This document shows positions 1 to 7,315 of a DNA stretch of 17,466 nucleotides, piece after piece. Source of the stretch: Bacteroidota bacterium (GTDB lineage: Bacteria > CLD3 > SB21); NCBI GenBank assembly GCA_020438245.1, contig JAGQUY010000126.1:1-17466 (forward strand), written 5' to 3'. Every line of letters begins with the position of its first letter. Positions within the stretch are counted from its first letter, which is position 1. The notes under the pieces were generated by a model. That model saw only the letters and a list, made by a program, of their open reading frames with translations. It made no database searches and was not told where the DNA came from. The position numbers and the translations under genes are program-made.

Positions 1-596
1 TCCCGGATCATTTCGGAAAAATCAACAGCCTGGTCCTGGCCGGCCTGCAACAGTGCACTTCTAACAAAATCTATAGAAGCGGTGATAACGGTCAGCGGAT
101 TCTTAAGATCGTGAACCACCGTACCGATCATTTTTTGCATTTCCTTGTTTTTCTGATCAAGCTCCGCATTTCGCTCAGCCAAAGCACGGTTTAGGGAAGT
201 CAAACGGAGCGCGGACCGGATCCTGGCTTGTAGTTCCACCTCATCGACCGGTTTGTTGAGATAATCCATTGCTCCGGCGGCCAGACAACGGGACAGCATT
301 TCCTTGTCCGTTTCGGCTGTAAGCATCAGAACAGGTATGGATTCATGTCGTTCGTGGGTTTTTATGATCGTCAGTGTTTCAAGTCCGTTTTGTTGCGGCA
401 TGTAGAGATCCAGCAGAATCAAGTCGGGCGTGGAGTGATCCAACGCCTCCAGAATCCGGGTCGAGTCGGCGAGGGCGTTGTAGTCGAAATTATAGCGCTC
501 CAGCATTTCTTCGATCAGGTTGATATTATCGTAGTTGTCTTCGACAATCAGAATCAGCGGCCTATGAGGTGGTGAGGTCGTTGAAGGAGTGTTCAT
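1..596 (-). CDS. REC-histidine kinase, 3' end outside the window (partial)
   Basis: This is the N-terminal 198 codons of a response-regulator/histidine-kinase protein that runs off the left edge. A receiver domain fills about residues 13-130: acidic pair E19/D20, phospho-acceptor D63 in LLDLYMP, T93 and K115 in NKPVD. A short coiled-coil linker (about 133-156) leads to a HisKA dimerisation helix with the H-box VVHDLKNPL and presumed phospho-acceptor H162. The ATPase domain would follow beyond the edge. No signal peptide or membrane segment is visible, so it should be cytoplasmic. Its ATG overlaps the stop of the upstream hybrid kinase (ATGA, 593-596), so the two are probably translationally coupled. 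Inference: it receives phosphate on D63 and acts as the last part of the cascade encoded upstream. Family assignment is firm; the output is unknown because the C-terminus is missing. Confidence 0.9.
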   Translation of the reverse strand, partial: MNTPSTTSPPHRPLILIVEDNYDNINLIEEMLERYNFDYNALADSTRILEALDHSTPDLILLDLYMPQQNGLETLTIIKTHERHESIPVLMLTAETDKEMLSRCLAAGAMDYLNKPVDEVELQARIRSALRLTSLNRALAERNAELDQKNKEMQKMIGTVVHDLKNPLTVITASIDFVRSALLQAGQDQAVDFSEMIR

Positions 597-2773
597 GGTT
601 TTTCGCTTCCGGATGAATAATGGCGGAGGAGGTCGTCCACATCACGATAAAATCCGTCTTCTTCCCGCTTTCTGAACTTGGCCAATAAGGCTTCAATCTT
701 GGGGCGATGTTCATTGGTGGCACGGGACAGCAGCACCTCCAGGCTTTGTTTGATTTCTTTGCTTTGAAAAAATTTGGTTTTCCTCAATTCACGAAGCCGG
801 GCTTCCATTTCCTCGTCCTCAAGAGGCTTTACAGTTGGCATAGCCGATTTGCCGGGTTGACTCCTTGTGACACCATACTTATGAAGGATCGAAAGCAGAG
901 CCCGATCATCGACGGGTTTGGCAAGATAGTCGTCGAAGCCCGCCCGGATCAGGTGTTCTTTATCCCCCAGCATGGCCTTTGCCGTGATGGCGATAACGGT
1001 GAGATCTTTCAGTGATTCATCCGAACGAATCCGGTGCAAGGCTTCTTCGCCGTTCAGAACCGGCATCATCACATCCATTAAGACAAGAGCGGGTTTTTCA
1101 CGGCGACAGATGTCCAGCGCCTGTTGGCCGTTCTCAACGATCGTATAGGTGAACCCGCGCAACAGCTCGTGAAAAAGCTTTTGATTGGCAGGCTCGTCCT
1201 CGGCAATCAAAATCCACCCGACGGATCTCACCTCTTCGGACTCGAAGACGGCACTTCCGGTATCGGCGCCGGCTTCCAGGGATTGAAGAACCTCCTCGGA
1301 CGGTTGTTCGCCGACATCAACTGTAAATCCGAACGTGGTGCCGCTTCCGAATTCGGACTCGACCCAGATTCGTCCCCCCAAAGCTCGTACAATCTGTTTG
1401 CTGATGGCCAGGCCCAGGCCGGATCCCATGCCGCGGTGTTTGGAATCGATTTGATAAAACTCCTCAAAAACAGATTCAAGGTGCTCGGGCTTGATACCGA
1501 TTCCGCTGTCCTGCACGGTAAACTGAAGTGCATGATCGTCGGGACGGTAGTTGCATCGAATGCGGATAAAACCTTTCGACGTGAATTTGATGGCGTTGCT
1601 GACCAGATTCGTCAGAATCTGGATGATCTTGTTTTCGTCAGAACAGATAACCGGAGGCAGATGTTCATCAAACTCCACGCTGAATTCGATTGGTTTGCCG
1701 CGCCAGAGAGGCTCCAATGTTTCCCTGATGGATTGGAGATTTTTTGTTCTGAAAAATTCTTTTTGAATGCGGACTTTTCCGGCTTCCACCTTGGCCAGAT
1801 CCAGCACGTCGTCGATCAGTTTCATGAGACGTTTTCCGCTGCGGCTGATCGTCTCAGCGAAGTCTTTGACTTTCGAATCCTCCGATTTCGTGAGCAGGTT
1901 GGAAAATCCGAGAATCGAATTCATCGGTGTGCGCAATTCGTGGCTCATATTTGCCAGGAATTGAGATTTCAGACGGTTGGCTTTTTCGGCTTCCTCCTTG
2001 GCCGATTCAAGTTCTTTCGTCCGCTCAGAGACAAGTTCCTCCAAGTGGTTCTGGTAGGTCTGGAGTTTGTTCTCCCGCCCGCGAATTTCACCCAGCATTT
2101 CGTTGAAAGCCCTGGTGAGATTTCCGATTTCATCGTTGTGATGAACGGGGGCCTGAACGTTGTAGTCCTTGGTTTCCGAAACCGATCTTGCAGTCTCGGC
2201 GAGATCGGCAATAGGACCGGTTATAGCCCGCTGCAGTCGCGAGGCGAGCAGTAATGCGGCAAGGAGCGCGCCGATCAACAACACTCCAACCGTGAAAAGG
2301 TCCTGACGCAGTTTGTCATTGATCGGGCTCAGGTCGGAACGTATGAGAATGGCCCCAATCGGCTTTTCAAATGCGGAAATGGTTCGGACCGCCGTAACGT
2401 GATCTTCAAACCAGAACGTGCCGTCGCCGAAAAGGGAATCGTTGCTCCCGGTGAAATCGGTTCTCCGGTATTCGGCAAAAACATCGGAGGAAGGTTTCAG
2501 TACCGCTGCATGGAGTACGGTTCGCTTGCGGCCCAGAGAGGAAAGAACCTCGCGGGCCCCGGCGGCGTCATCAAATTGCAGTGCCGCCTGACAATTGTCA
2601 CCGGTCATGGTTGCCAGAACGGTGAGCTCGTCTTCCAATGCCGTTCTGGTGGTGGAGACGTCGTAGACGACAAATCCAACGGAGGCAAGGATCAGCACGC
2701 TTGCACTGACGGACATGATGATCCGAGTAAGTTTTTGACGAATCGAGAGTCTGTCAAATCCGAATAGATTCAT
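593..2773 (-). CDS. Membrane hybrid histidine kinase: CHASE8-like sensor, HAMP, HisKA, HATPase, REC
   Basis: This is a 726-residue sensor kinase. The first membrane helix is at about 18-38. A periplasmic sensor of about 115 residues carries NCQAALQFDDAAGAREVL (60-77), which resembles CHASE8. The second helix is at about 158-178, then HAMP (about 178-232) and a coiled coil (about 232-270). HisKA contains MSHELRTPM with H278. The ATPase domain has the N box around N393, the DSGIGI box at 422-427 and the GSGLGL box at 450-455. The receiver (about 519-632) has D567 and K619. The charged, helical C-terminal 90 residues lack a recognisable Hpt motif. The gene overlaps the YfiR-like gene upstream (ATGA, 2770-2773) and the REC-kinase downstream (593-596). 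CHASE8 with HAMP is the input arrangement of YfiN, whose partner is YfiR, so I infer that the neighbouring YfiR-like protein controls this kinase. Confidence 0.93.
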   Translation of the reverse strand: MNLFGFDRLSIRQKLTRIIMSVSASVLILASVGFVVYDVSTTRTALEDELTVLATMTGDNCQAALQFDDAAGAREVLSSLGRKRTVLHAAVLKPSSDVFAEYRRTDFTGSNDSLFGDGTFWFEDHVTAVRTISAFEKPIGAILIRSDLSPINDKLRQDLFTVGVLLIGALLAALLLASRLQRAITGPIADLAETARSVSETKDYNVQAPVHHNDEIGNLTRAFNEMLGEIRGRENKLQTYQNHLEELVSERTKELESAKEEAEKANRLKSQFLANMSHELRTPMNSILGFSNLLTKSEDSKVKDFAETISRSGKRLMKLIDDVLDLAKVEAGKVRIQKEFFRTKNLQSIRETLEPLWRGKPIEFSVEFDEHLPPVICSDENKIIQILTNLVSNAIKFTSKGFIRIRCNYRPDDHALQFTVQDSGIGIKPEHLESVFEEFYQIDSKHRGMGSGLGLAISKQIVRALGGRIWVESEFGSGTTFGFTVDVGEQPSEEVLQSLEAGADTGSAVFESEEVRSVGWILIAEDEPANQKLFHELLRGFTYTIVENGQQALDICRREKPALVLMDVMMPVLNGEEALHRIRSDESLKDLTVIAITAKAMLGDKEHLIRAGFDDYLAKPVDDRALLSILHKYGVTRSQPGKSAMPTVKPLEDEEMEARLRELRKTKFFQSKEIKQSLEVLLSRATNEHRPKIEALLAKFRKREEDGFYRDVDDLLRHYSSGSEKP

Positions 2774-3342
2774 GGTTTTGGTCTGGCCAGTGCGAGAAGA
2801 CGGAAACTGATTTTAAGGTTGCCTCTGTCGGCGGCGTCCTTGTTAATTTCAAACCGTACCTTGGTTTCCCCGCTGACATCCGTACTGTATAACTCGATCA
2901 TACCGCCGTTTTCTGCGAAGTCATCCATATCGCTTACAGTGAGGATGGGCTTTGTCTCCAACTGACGTAGGATTGACCCAAGTCGGCTGGCTTCAGACGA
3001 AGACACGAATAGAATCGAACTGTTTTCGAGATCGTCCAGGCGTTGCGATTTTTTAATATGGAGGGTCCGCCCGAAAACCACCCTTCCTTCGACTTGTGCA
3101 AACGCGTCGCCGAATGGATCCTCGCCCAGAATTCCGATAATCAGAGGCTTTTTGCCGAGTGTCGACTCCGGCCACGTTACAAATTCAATGAAGTTGTAAA
3201 TGAATGCGGCTTTGATCCGTGTGATGTCGTATCGGTCCGGAGATTCCTGAGCCGAACTCAGTTGCGTCAATAACCCTGCCAGCAGGAACGCAGCCGGTAA
3301 GGTTGCGAGTATCCTCCGTCCCATATCAACAATTGTTTTCAA
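2770..3342 (-). CDS. Periplasmic YfiR-like protein (DUF4154 family)
   Basis: This is a 190-residue exported protein. The signal peptide spans about residues 1-31 (hydrophobic 11-26, cleavage near SSA/QE). The DUF4154/YfiR signature AAFIYNFIEFVTWPE is at 45-59, with GGMIEL at 146-151, VRFEIN at 162-167 and LKISFRLLALAR at 176-187. In Pseudomonas, YfiR is a periplasmic repressor of the diguanylate cyclase YfiN, relieved by the outer-membrane lipoprotein YfiB. Here the neighbours are a TonB receptor and a CHASE8-HAMP kinase, which suggests the same job on a different output. I chose the TTG at 3340-3342, which overlaps the receptor stop (TTGA), because GGAG lies 8 bases upstream. The in-frame ATG at 3322-3324 has no such site and would shorten the signal peptide's N-region. 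There is no cysteine in the whole protein. Confidence 0.85.
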   Translation of the reverse strand: MKTIVDMGRRILATLPAAFLLAGLLTQLSSAQESPDRYDITRIKAAFIYNFIEFVTWPESTLGKKPLIIGILGEDPFGDAFAQVEGRVVFGRTLHIKKSQRLDDLENSSILFVSSSEASRLGSILRQLETKPILTVSDMDDFAENGGMIELYSTDVSGETKVRFEINKDAADRGNLKISFRLLALARPKP

Positions 3343-5534
3343 TAGTTGATCTCCGCTCCGATCGTGATCATCCGGCGGTTGCCGGCAATTCCCTGCGGAA
3401 CGTAAAAGCGGTCGTCCGCAAAGAAGTACTTCGCATCGGTCAGGTTGCGCACATCAAGCAGGAGGTCAACGGACTTCCAGACATTTCTGACGGTGAAGCG
3501 GGCATTAAGAACGGCGTACGCCTTCAGATCTATTTTTTCCAAAATGATATTGGGCGTCGAATAGGCGGGCACGTCATTCCATCCGAATCGAGAATGTGCA
3601 TTCACGTTGAGTCCGATCTTGTTCTTCGACCAATGGACGGCCACATTCAGTGCGTGTTTCGGAATTCCAAAGACCGGATCTTCATTGTCCGCGACGCGCT
3701 CATCCGTCGTCTGTGTGTAAGAGTAATTGCCGAAAAGGGATAGTCCGTGGCCGGGCGCGAAGCGAAGACTGATTTCCGCACCCTTCCAATCACGGCTGCC
3801 GACGTTCTCCCACTTCGACTGGGTCGGTAATCCGGGCTGGTTGACCTGTACCTGGCGAATCACCTGTTGCATGTCATTGTAAAAGAAATTGGCCGTTACC
3901 GACAGGTTGTCCTTCGGCTTAACAGACAACTGCAGCTCATAGGTCGTGATGGTCTCCGGCTTGAGGCTCTTGTTTTCAACAAGGTGGTTTCCACCGATGG
4001 ACGAAAAGTCACTTTGGGTGGTTTCAAAAAAAGAGGGCGCGCGAAACGCCTTTCCAACCATTCCGGTGATAATTAACGGCCGGAGGGGATGATAGACGAA
4101 GGTCATCCGGGGACTCAGTTTACTGCCAAAGTCGTTGTAGTGATCGATCCGTGCACCGCCTGTCAGACTGAGCTTATCGACGGGATCCCACGTGTGCTGA
4201 ATGAACCCGGCGTACACGGTGCTGCTTTCCCGCTTGAAAACCGTGTCCAGCGTGTCGTCCTGCGAGGTTCCGTCGAGAATTCCGTCGCCGTTCCTGTCGA
4301 GGATTGCCGTGGAGAAGTCGATCGTGTTGATAAAGTCTTTCTGCACATTGACGCCAACCACCGTGCGGTGCCGTTTGCTGAAATTGAATTCCGCATACGA
4401 CTCGAAGTTGATGGTTGATGTACCGAGATCTGTTTCGAGCAAGCTTAGGTTTCCGGCAGGTTCAAACCCCGGATAGAAAATCGAACGGAAATTCTCGACC
4501 CGAAAAATATTCTCAGCCCAATGATTGGCAAAACCCCCGATGACCGTAATGCGGTGCTTGCGGGCAAACTGGTCCGTGTATTTTATCCCCACCTGTTCGT
4601 TGCCGGTCAAATGCCGGTTTTCAAAATTCTTTTGGCTGCTGGTGGCGCCGGTTCCCCAATTATTGGTCCCCAGCGAGCGATTGATGTATGCGTCTGCCTG
4701 AAATTTGCCATAGGCGAGCGACAGGCCCGCCTGGTACAGAGAAGAGGACTCCGCATTAGTTCTATCATTCAGGATTTTCGGTTTGAAGGAGGAAGTAAGA
4801 CTGTCATAAATACTTACACGCGTATCTCTTTGGCCGGTCGCGTCGTCGAAACGATGAATAGAGCCGAAAAAGGATCCGTACAGGCTGCCGATTTTCCAAG
4901 GTTGTTGACCCTGTATACGAAGGGCGCCTCTGGTACCTCCCTGAGCAGAAAAAGAAGACGAACGTATTTCGTCGGCGCGGTAGGGGACCAGGTTGACAAC
5001 GGCAACGAAAGCATTGGCTCCATACAATGCACTCACCGGTCCGCGGACTATCTCTATTTGGCGGATGTTGTCCAGAGGGTAGTCCAGACTGAACGCGGTT
5101 GCGCCTCCTGTGATCCCGTCGTTCAGGCGCTGACCGTTGTATAAGAAAAGGATTCCTTCCGATTGGGAGCCTAAAGCACCCCTCACGTAAATATTATTTT
5201 GCTGACCGCTTTGGATTGTCTTGCCGACCGTAAACCCGGGGACGAAGTTGAGTGCTTCAGAAACGGTTGACAGGCCCATATTGTCCATATCATCTCGAGT
5301 GATAACGAACACGGCAGCCGGCGTTTCATCGGACCGGGTTGTTGATTTCATGGCGGTCGAAATATCGACCGAGAGATCCATCAATTGCTCTATAGAAAGA
5401 GTGAACAAGTTGGTTGTGTCTTGCTGAGCGTTCACGGATCGAACGCAAGCCATTAAAAACAGGACAAAGAAGAGTGTCGTCGTCGCCGTCTTGCCATGGC
5501 AAACTGCCGCACTTCGCAATGAAGATGGTTTCAT
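3339..5534 (-). CDS. TonB-dependent outer-membrane receptor
   Basis: This is a 731-residue outer-membrane beta-barrel. The signal peptide spans about 1-36 (hydrophobic 19-30, cleavage near VNA/QQ). The mature N-terminus carries LFTLSIEQLMDLSVDIST (43-60), a short segment often seen at the start of plug-only receptors. The plug domain (about 70-185) includes VFVITRDDMDNMG, NIYVRG and IEIVRGPVSALYGANA. The rest is a barrel rich in aromatic-ended beta strands, finishing with a C-terminal tyrosine. There is no N-terminal FecA-type signalling domain, so any signal would not pass through a FecR anti-sigma partner. The substrate cannot be read from the sequence. The gene overlaps the response regulator (ATGA, 5531-5534) and the YfiR-like gene (TTGA, 3339-3342). 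AAGGAG lies 11 bases before the ATG. Inference: it is the outer-membrane sensor or uptake component of this signalling operon. Confidence 0.93.
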   Translation of the reverse strand: MKPSSLRSAAVCHGKTATTTLFFVLFLMACVRSVNAQQDTTNLFTLSIEQLMDLSVDISTAMKSTTRSDETPAAVFVITRDDMDNMGLSTVSEALNFVPGFTVGKTIQSGQQNNIYVRGALGSQSEGILFLYNGQRLNDGITGGATAFSLDYPLDNIRQIEIVRGPVSALYGANAFVAVVNLVPYRADEIRSSSFSAQGGTRGALRIQGQQPWKIGSLYGSFFGSIHRFDDATGQRDTRVSIYDSLTSSFKPKILNDRTNAESSSLYQAGLSLAYGKFQADAYINRSLGTNNWGTGATSSQKNFENRHLTGNEQVGIKYTDQFARKHRITVIGGFANHWAENIFRVENFRSIFYPGFEPAGNLSLLETDLGTSTINFESYAEFNFSKRHRTVVGVNVQKDFINTIDFSTAILDRNGDGILDGTSQDDTLDTVFKRESSTVYAGFIQHTWDPVDKLSLTGGARIDHYNDFGSKLSPRMTFVYHPLRPLIITGMVGKAFRAPSFFETTQSDFSSIGGNHLVENKSLKPETITTYELQLSVKPKDNLSVTANFFYNDMQQVIRQVQVNQPGLPTQSKWENVGSRDWKGAEISLRFAPGHGLSLFGNYSYTQTTDERVADNEDPVFGIPKHALNVAVHWSKNKIGLNVNAHSRFGWNDVPAYSTPNIILEKIDLKAYAVLNARFTVRNVWKSVDLLLDVRNLTDAKYFFADDRFYVPQGIAGNRRMITIGAEINY
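3351..3354 (-). promoter_or_regulatory. Shine-Dalgarno site supporting a TTG start for the YfiR-like gene
   Basis: GGAG on the minus strand, inside the end of the receptor gene, lies 8 bases before the TTG at 3342. The first in-frame ATG (3324) has no purine-rich site upstream, so this element favours the TTG and the TTGA coupling. Confidence 0.5.
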
Positions 5535-6208
5535 TGTTTTTCCGGCTCCTTACATATATATCCGGCGCCGCGTACCGTGTGGATAAGCGGCTTCTTGGAT
5601 CCGCAATCCAATTTGCTTCTCAAGTGGGCGATGTGAACATAAATGGTGTTCGTCCCCGTATCAAAATTGAATTCCCAAACATGGTTGGAAAGAGACGCGA
5701 TGGTAATCAGGCGGTTGCGGTTTCTCAAAAAGTATTCGAGGATGGCAAACTCCTTGTTCGAGAGTTCCACTCGTTCGCCGCTCCGGGTCACTTTTCTTTC
5801 AGGCACGATCATTTCCAAATCATCAATCGTCAGAGTTTCAACAGGAGCATAACGCCTTCGCAGTAAGGCCTGAATTCTTGCCGAGAGCTCCGGGAAAGAA
5901 AAGGGTTTTACTACATAATCATCGGCCCCGGCTTCAAGTCCCTGTATCTTGTCTTCCACCGTGTCCTGCGCGGTTAAGAAGAGAATAGGGACGCTTGAAC
6001 CTCGCTTGCGAATCTCCTGACAAATGGCGATTCCGTCCATTCCGGGAAGTTTCCAGTCTACAACAACCAAATCATAACGAGTGGATGCGAATTCAGTCAG
6101 GGCCGATTCACCTTCGCCAAAGACATCGACGACAAATCCGTCTTGGCTTAAGCCCTGCTTTAGGAATGGGGCAAGTCGCTTGTCATCTTCGATCAATAAA
6201 ATACGCAT
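5531..6208 (-). CDS. OmpR/PhoB-family response regulator (CusR/QseB-like)
   Basis: This is a 225-residue two-domain transcription factor. The receiver at 1-117 has acidic residues E7/D8/D9, phospho-acceptor D51, T79 and K101. A winged helix (about 128-222) ends with NTIYVHIAHLRSKLD and IHTVRGAGYIC, typical of the CusR/QseB/PmrA branch. The open frame extends upstream to 6262, but the ATG at 6208 is chosen because GAGGAG lies 5 bases ahead and the protein then begins directly with the receiver strand MRILLIEDD. It is the first gene of the minus-strand operon and overlaps the receptor start by 4 bases. The divergent region upstream contains 11-base-spaced TTAAG repeats, the site type expected for this branch, so autoregulation is likely. 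The partner kinase is probably the hybrid kinase in the same operon. Confidence 0.93.
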   Translation of the reverse strand: MRILLIEDDKRLAPFLKQGLSQDGFVVDVFGEGESALTEFASTRYDLVVVDWKLPGMDGIAICQEIRKRGSSVPILFLTAQDTVEDKIQGLEAGADDYVVKPFSFPELSARIQALLRRRYAPVETLTIDDLEMIVPERKVTRSGERVELSNKEFAILEYFLRNRNRLITIASLSNHVWEFNFDTGTNTIYVHIAHLRSKLDCGSKKPLIHTVRGAGYICKEPEKQ

Positions 6209-6270
6209 GGCGTCTCCTCGTGCTCTACCAATATACCCCGCCAACCATGCAGGCACAAACATAAACTACT

Positions 6271-6310
6271 GATATAAGTAAGCTTAAAGCTGCGTTAAGA
6301 TTCGCTTAAG
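6271..6310 (-). promoter_or_regulatory. Operator A and probable promoter of the signalling operon
   Basis: On the plus strand TTAA cores begin at 6284, 6295 and 6306, exactly 11 bases apart, within CTTAAAG, GTTAAGA and CTTAAGA. Direct repeats at 11-base spacing are the usual binding pattern of OmpR/PhoB-family regulators, and TTAAG cores are typical of the PmrA/QseB branch. Reading leftward, TATATC (6276-6271) is a fair -10 element. The position 17 bases upstream, where a -35 would sit, falls inside the middle repeat and is a poor match to TTGACA. This fits activation by a bound regulator. It predicts a leader of roughly 55 bases before the ATG at 6208. The repeats are seen directly; regulator identity and promoter use are inferred. 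Confidence 0.6.
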
Positions 6311-6352
6311 ATGACCTGGGTCTGATCGATATCGGTTGCCGGCAGTAAGCAC

Positions 6353-6381
6353 TTTAAACTCACAGTTAAGCTCAATTTAAG
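6353..6381 (+). promoter_or_regulatory. Operator B: TTAAG direct repeats upstream of the exported-protein gene
   Basis: TTAAG begins at 6366 and again at 6377, 11 bases apart, with a related TTTAAA at 6353. The cluster sits 60 bases from operator A and about 65 bases before the ATG at 6445. It probably binds the same response regulator and serves the plus-strand gene. I could not pick a convincing -10 hexamer to its right. Confidence 0.5.
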
Positions 6382-6444
6382 AATGGAGGGTTAGCTTGGG
6401 TAGACGAAGCAATTACCCATTCATTCATTTATAAGGAGGATGTT

Positions 6445-7176
6445 ATGAGAATCATGATCATGCTCGTTGTTTTGGCAACGGCTGTCGCCCAGTCAGGTTG
6501 TGAGGAAAGCTGCACGTCGTCAGGAACCAATCCCGGAAAGAGTCCCTACGTCATCGCGATTGACCCCGCAAACTTTGTTTCCGGTCAGAATATTACCGGA
6601 AACAGCTACTGGCCGTTGAATGTCGGTGAGTTTGCTGTGTTCAAGGGCCTGGACGGCAAGGATTCTATCCGCGTCGAAATCCGGGTCACAGACAGTATCA
6701 AGGTCATTCAGGGAGTCGATTGCAGGGTGGTCAGAGACCAAGGCTTTCTGAACGGCGAACTGGAGGAAGACACGTACGACTGGTATGCCCAAGATGTGGA
6801 TGGCAATGTCTGGTATTTCGGCGAATTTTCCGAGGAAATTGAGAACGGAGTCCCGGTGAGTACTGCCGGTTCCTGGGAAGCCGGCGTGGACGGAGCTTAC
6901 CCCGGCATCGTGATGTTTGCCAATCCGGTCGTCGGCACATGGTATCGCCAGGAATTTCTTGAAGGCGAAGCCGAAGATGTTGCACAGATACTATCTGTTG
7001 GAGAGACGTATACCGTTCCTTATGGGACGTTTACCAATTGTCTCCGCACCCTTGAGTACTCCCCGCTGGAGCCGAAAGTACAGGAGAATAAGATCTATGC
7101 ACCCGGGGTGGGCTTCATCAGGGCCGAAAAAACCAAGGGTGGCAGCGAGTACGAAGAGCTCGTTTCGATTGACTAA
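6445..7176 (+). CDS. Exported protein of unknown function, divergent to the signalling operon
   Basis: This is a 243-residue protein with an N-terminal hydrophobic signal (about 3-18) ending at VAQSGC. C19 could be a lipid-attachment site, but Q at -3 makes the lipobox atypical, so ordinary signal-peptidase cleavage is equally possible. The mature part is acidic and beta-rich. Notable segments are YWPLNVGEF (55-63), DWYAQD (112-117), NVWYFGEF (121-128), SWEAGVDGAYPGIVM (143-157) and YAPGVGFI (218-225). Four cysteines are present (19, 23, 93, 199). I recognise a pattern shared with uncharacterised secreted proteins but no enzymatic motif. AAGGAGGA lies 4 bases before the ATG, the strongest ribosome site in the window, suggesting abundant expression. 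Shared operator sequence suggests it is a target of the divergent response regulator. Confidence 0.85.
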   Translation: MRIMIMLVVLATAVAQSGCEESCTSSGTNPGKSPYVIAIDPANFVSGQNITGNSYWPLNVGEFAVFKGLDGKDSIRVEIRVTDSIKVIQGVDCRVVRDQGFLNGELEEDTYDWYAQDVDGNVWYFGEFSEEIENGVPVSTAGSWEAGVDGAYPGIVMFANPVVGTWYRQEFLEGEAEDVAQILSVGETYTVPYGTFTNCLRTLEYSPLEPKVQENKIYAPGVGFIRAEKTKGGSEYEELVSID

Positions 7177-7210
7177 TACGTAGTCTTGCTCCCTGTGAGG
7201 CTATGATCAG

Positions 7211-7245
7211 GCCCCGGGTCGTTTTCGATCCGGGGCTTTCTATTT
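7211..7245 (+). terminator. Rho-independent terminator after the exported-protein gene
   Basis: GCCCCGG (7211-7217) pairs with CCGGGGC (7230-7236), extended inward by G-T, T-A and C-G pairs around the loop GTTTTC. A T-rich tail, TTTCTATTT, follows. It lies 34 bases past the stop codon and separates this gene from the kynurenine cluster. Confidence 0.88.
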
Positions 7246-7258
7246 CGTCAGATAATCC

Positions 7259-7287
7259 GTGATCTCCATTCCAAATTTTCATATCAT
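7259..7287 (+). promoter_or_regulatory. Possible promoter of the START-like/kynurenine gene cluster
   Basis: GTGATC (7259-7264) and TATCAT (7282-7287) are spaced by 17 bases, just after the terminator and about 30 bases before the ATG at 7316. The -10 matches consensus at five of six positions and the -35 at three. This is only a candidate. Confidence 0.3.
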
Positions 7288-7315
7288 ACACATCCGTTTC
7301 AGAAGAAACTTTGTT

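Noticed and set aside
1124..2254. A 376-codon plus-strand open frame opposite the hybrid kinase
   Set aside because: It is fully antisense to the conserved HisKA, ATPase and HAMP coding sequence, and its translation shows no recognisable domain. It is a by-product of codon use in the kinase.
6209..6262. Upstream extension of the response regulator by 18 residues
   Set aside because: The receiver begins at MRILLIEDD from 6208 with a good GAGGAG site, and the added residues match nothing in the family.
7211..7245. GC-rich hairpin considered as a mobile-element end or attachment site
   Set aside because: It has the stem, loop and T tail of an intrinsic terminator just after a stop codon, which explains it fully.
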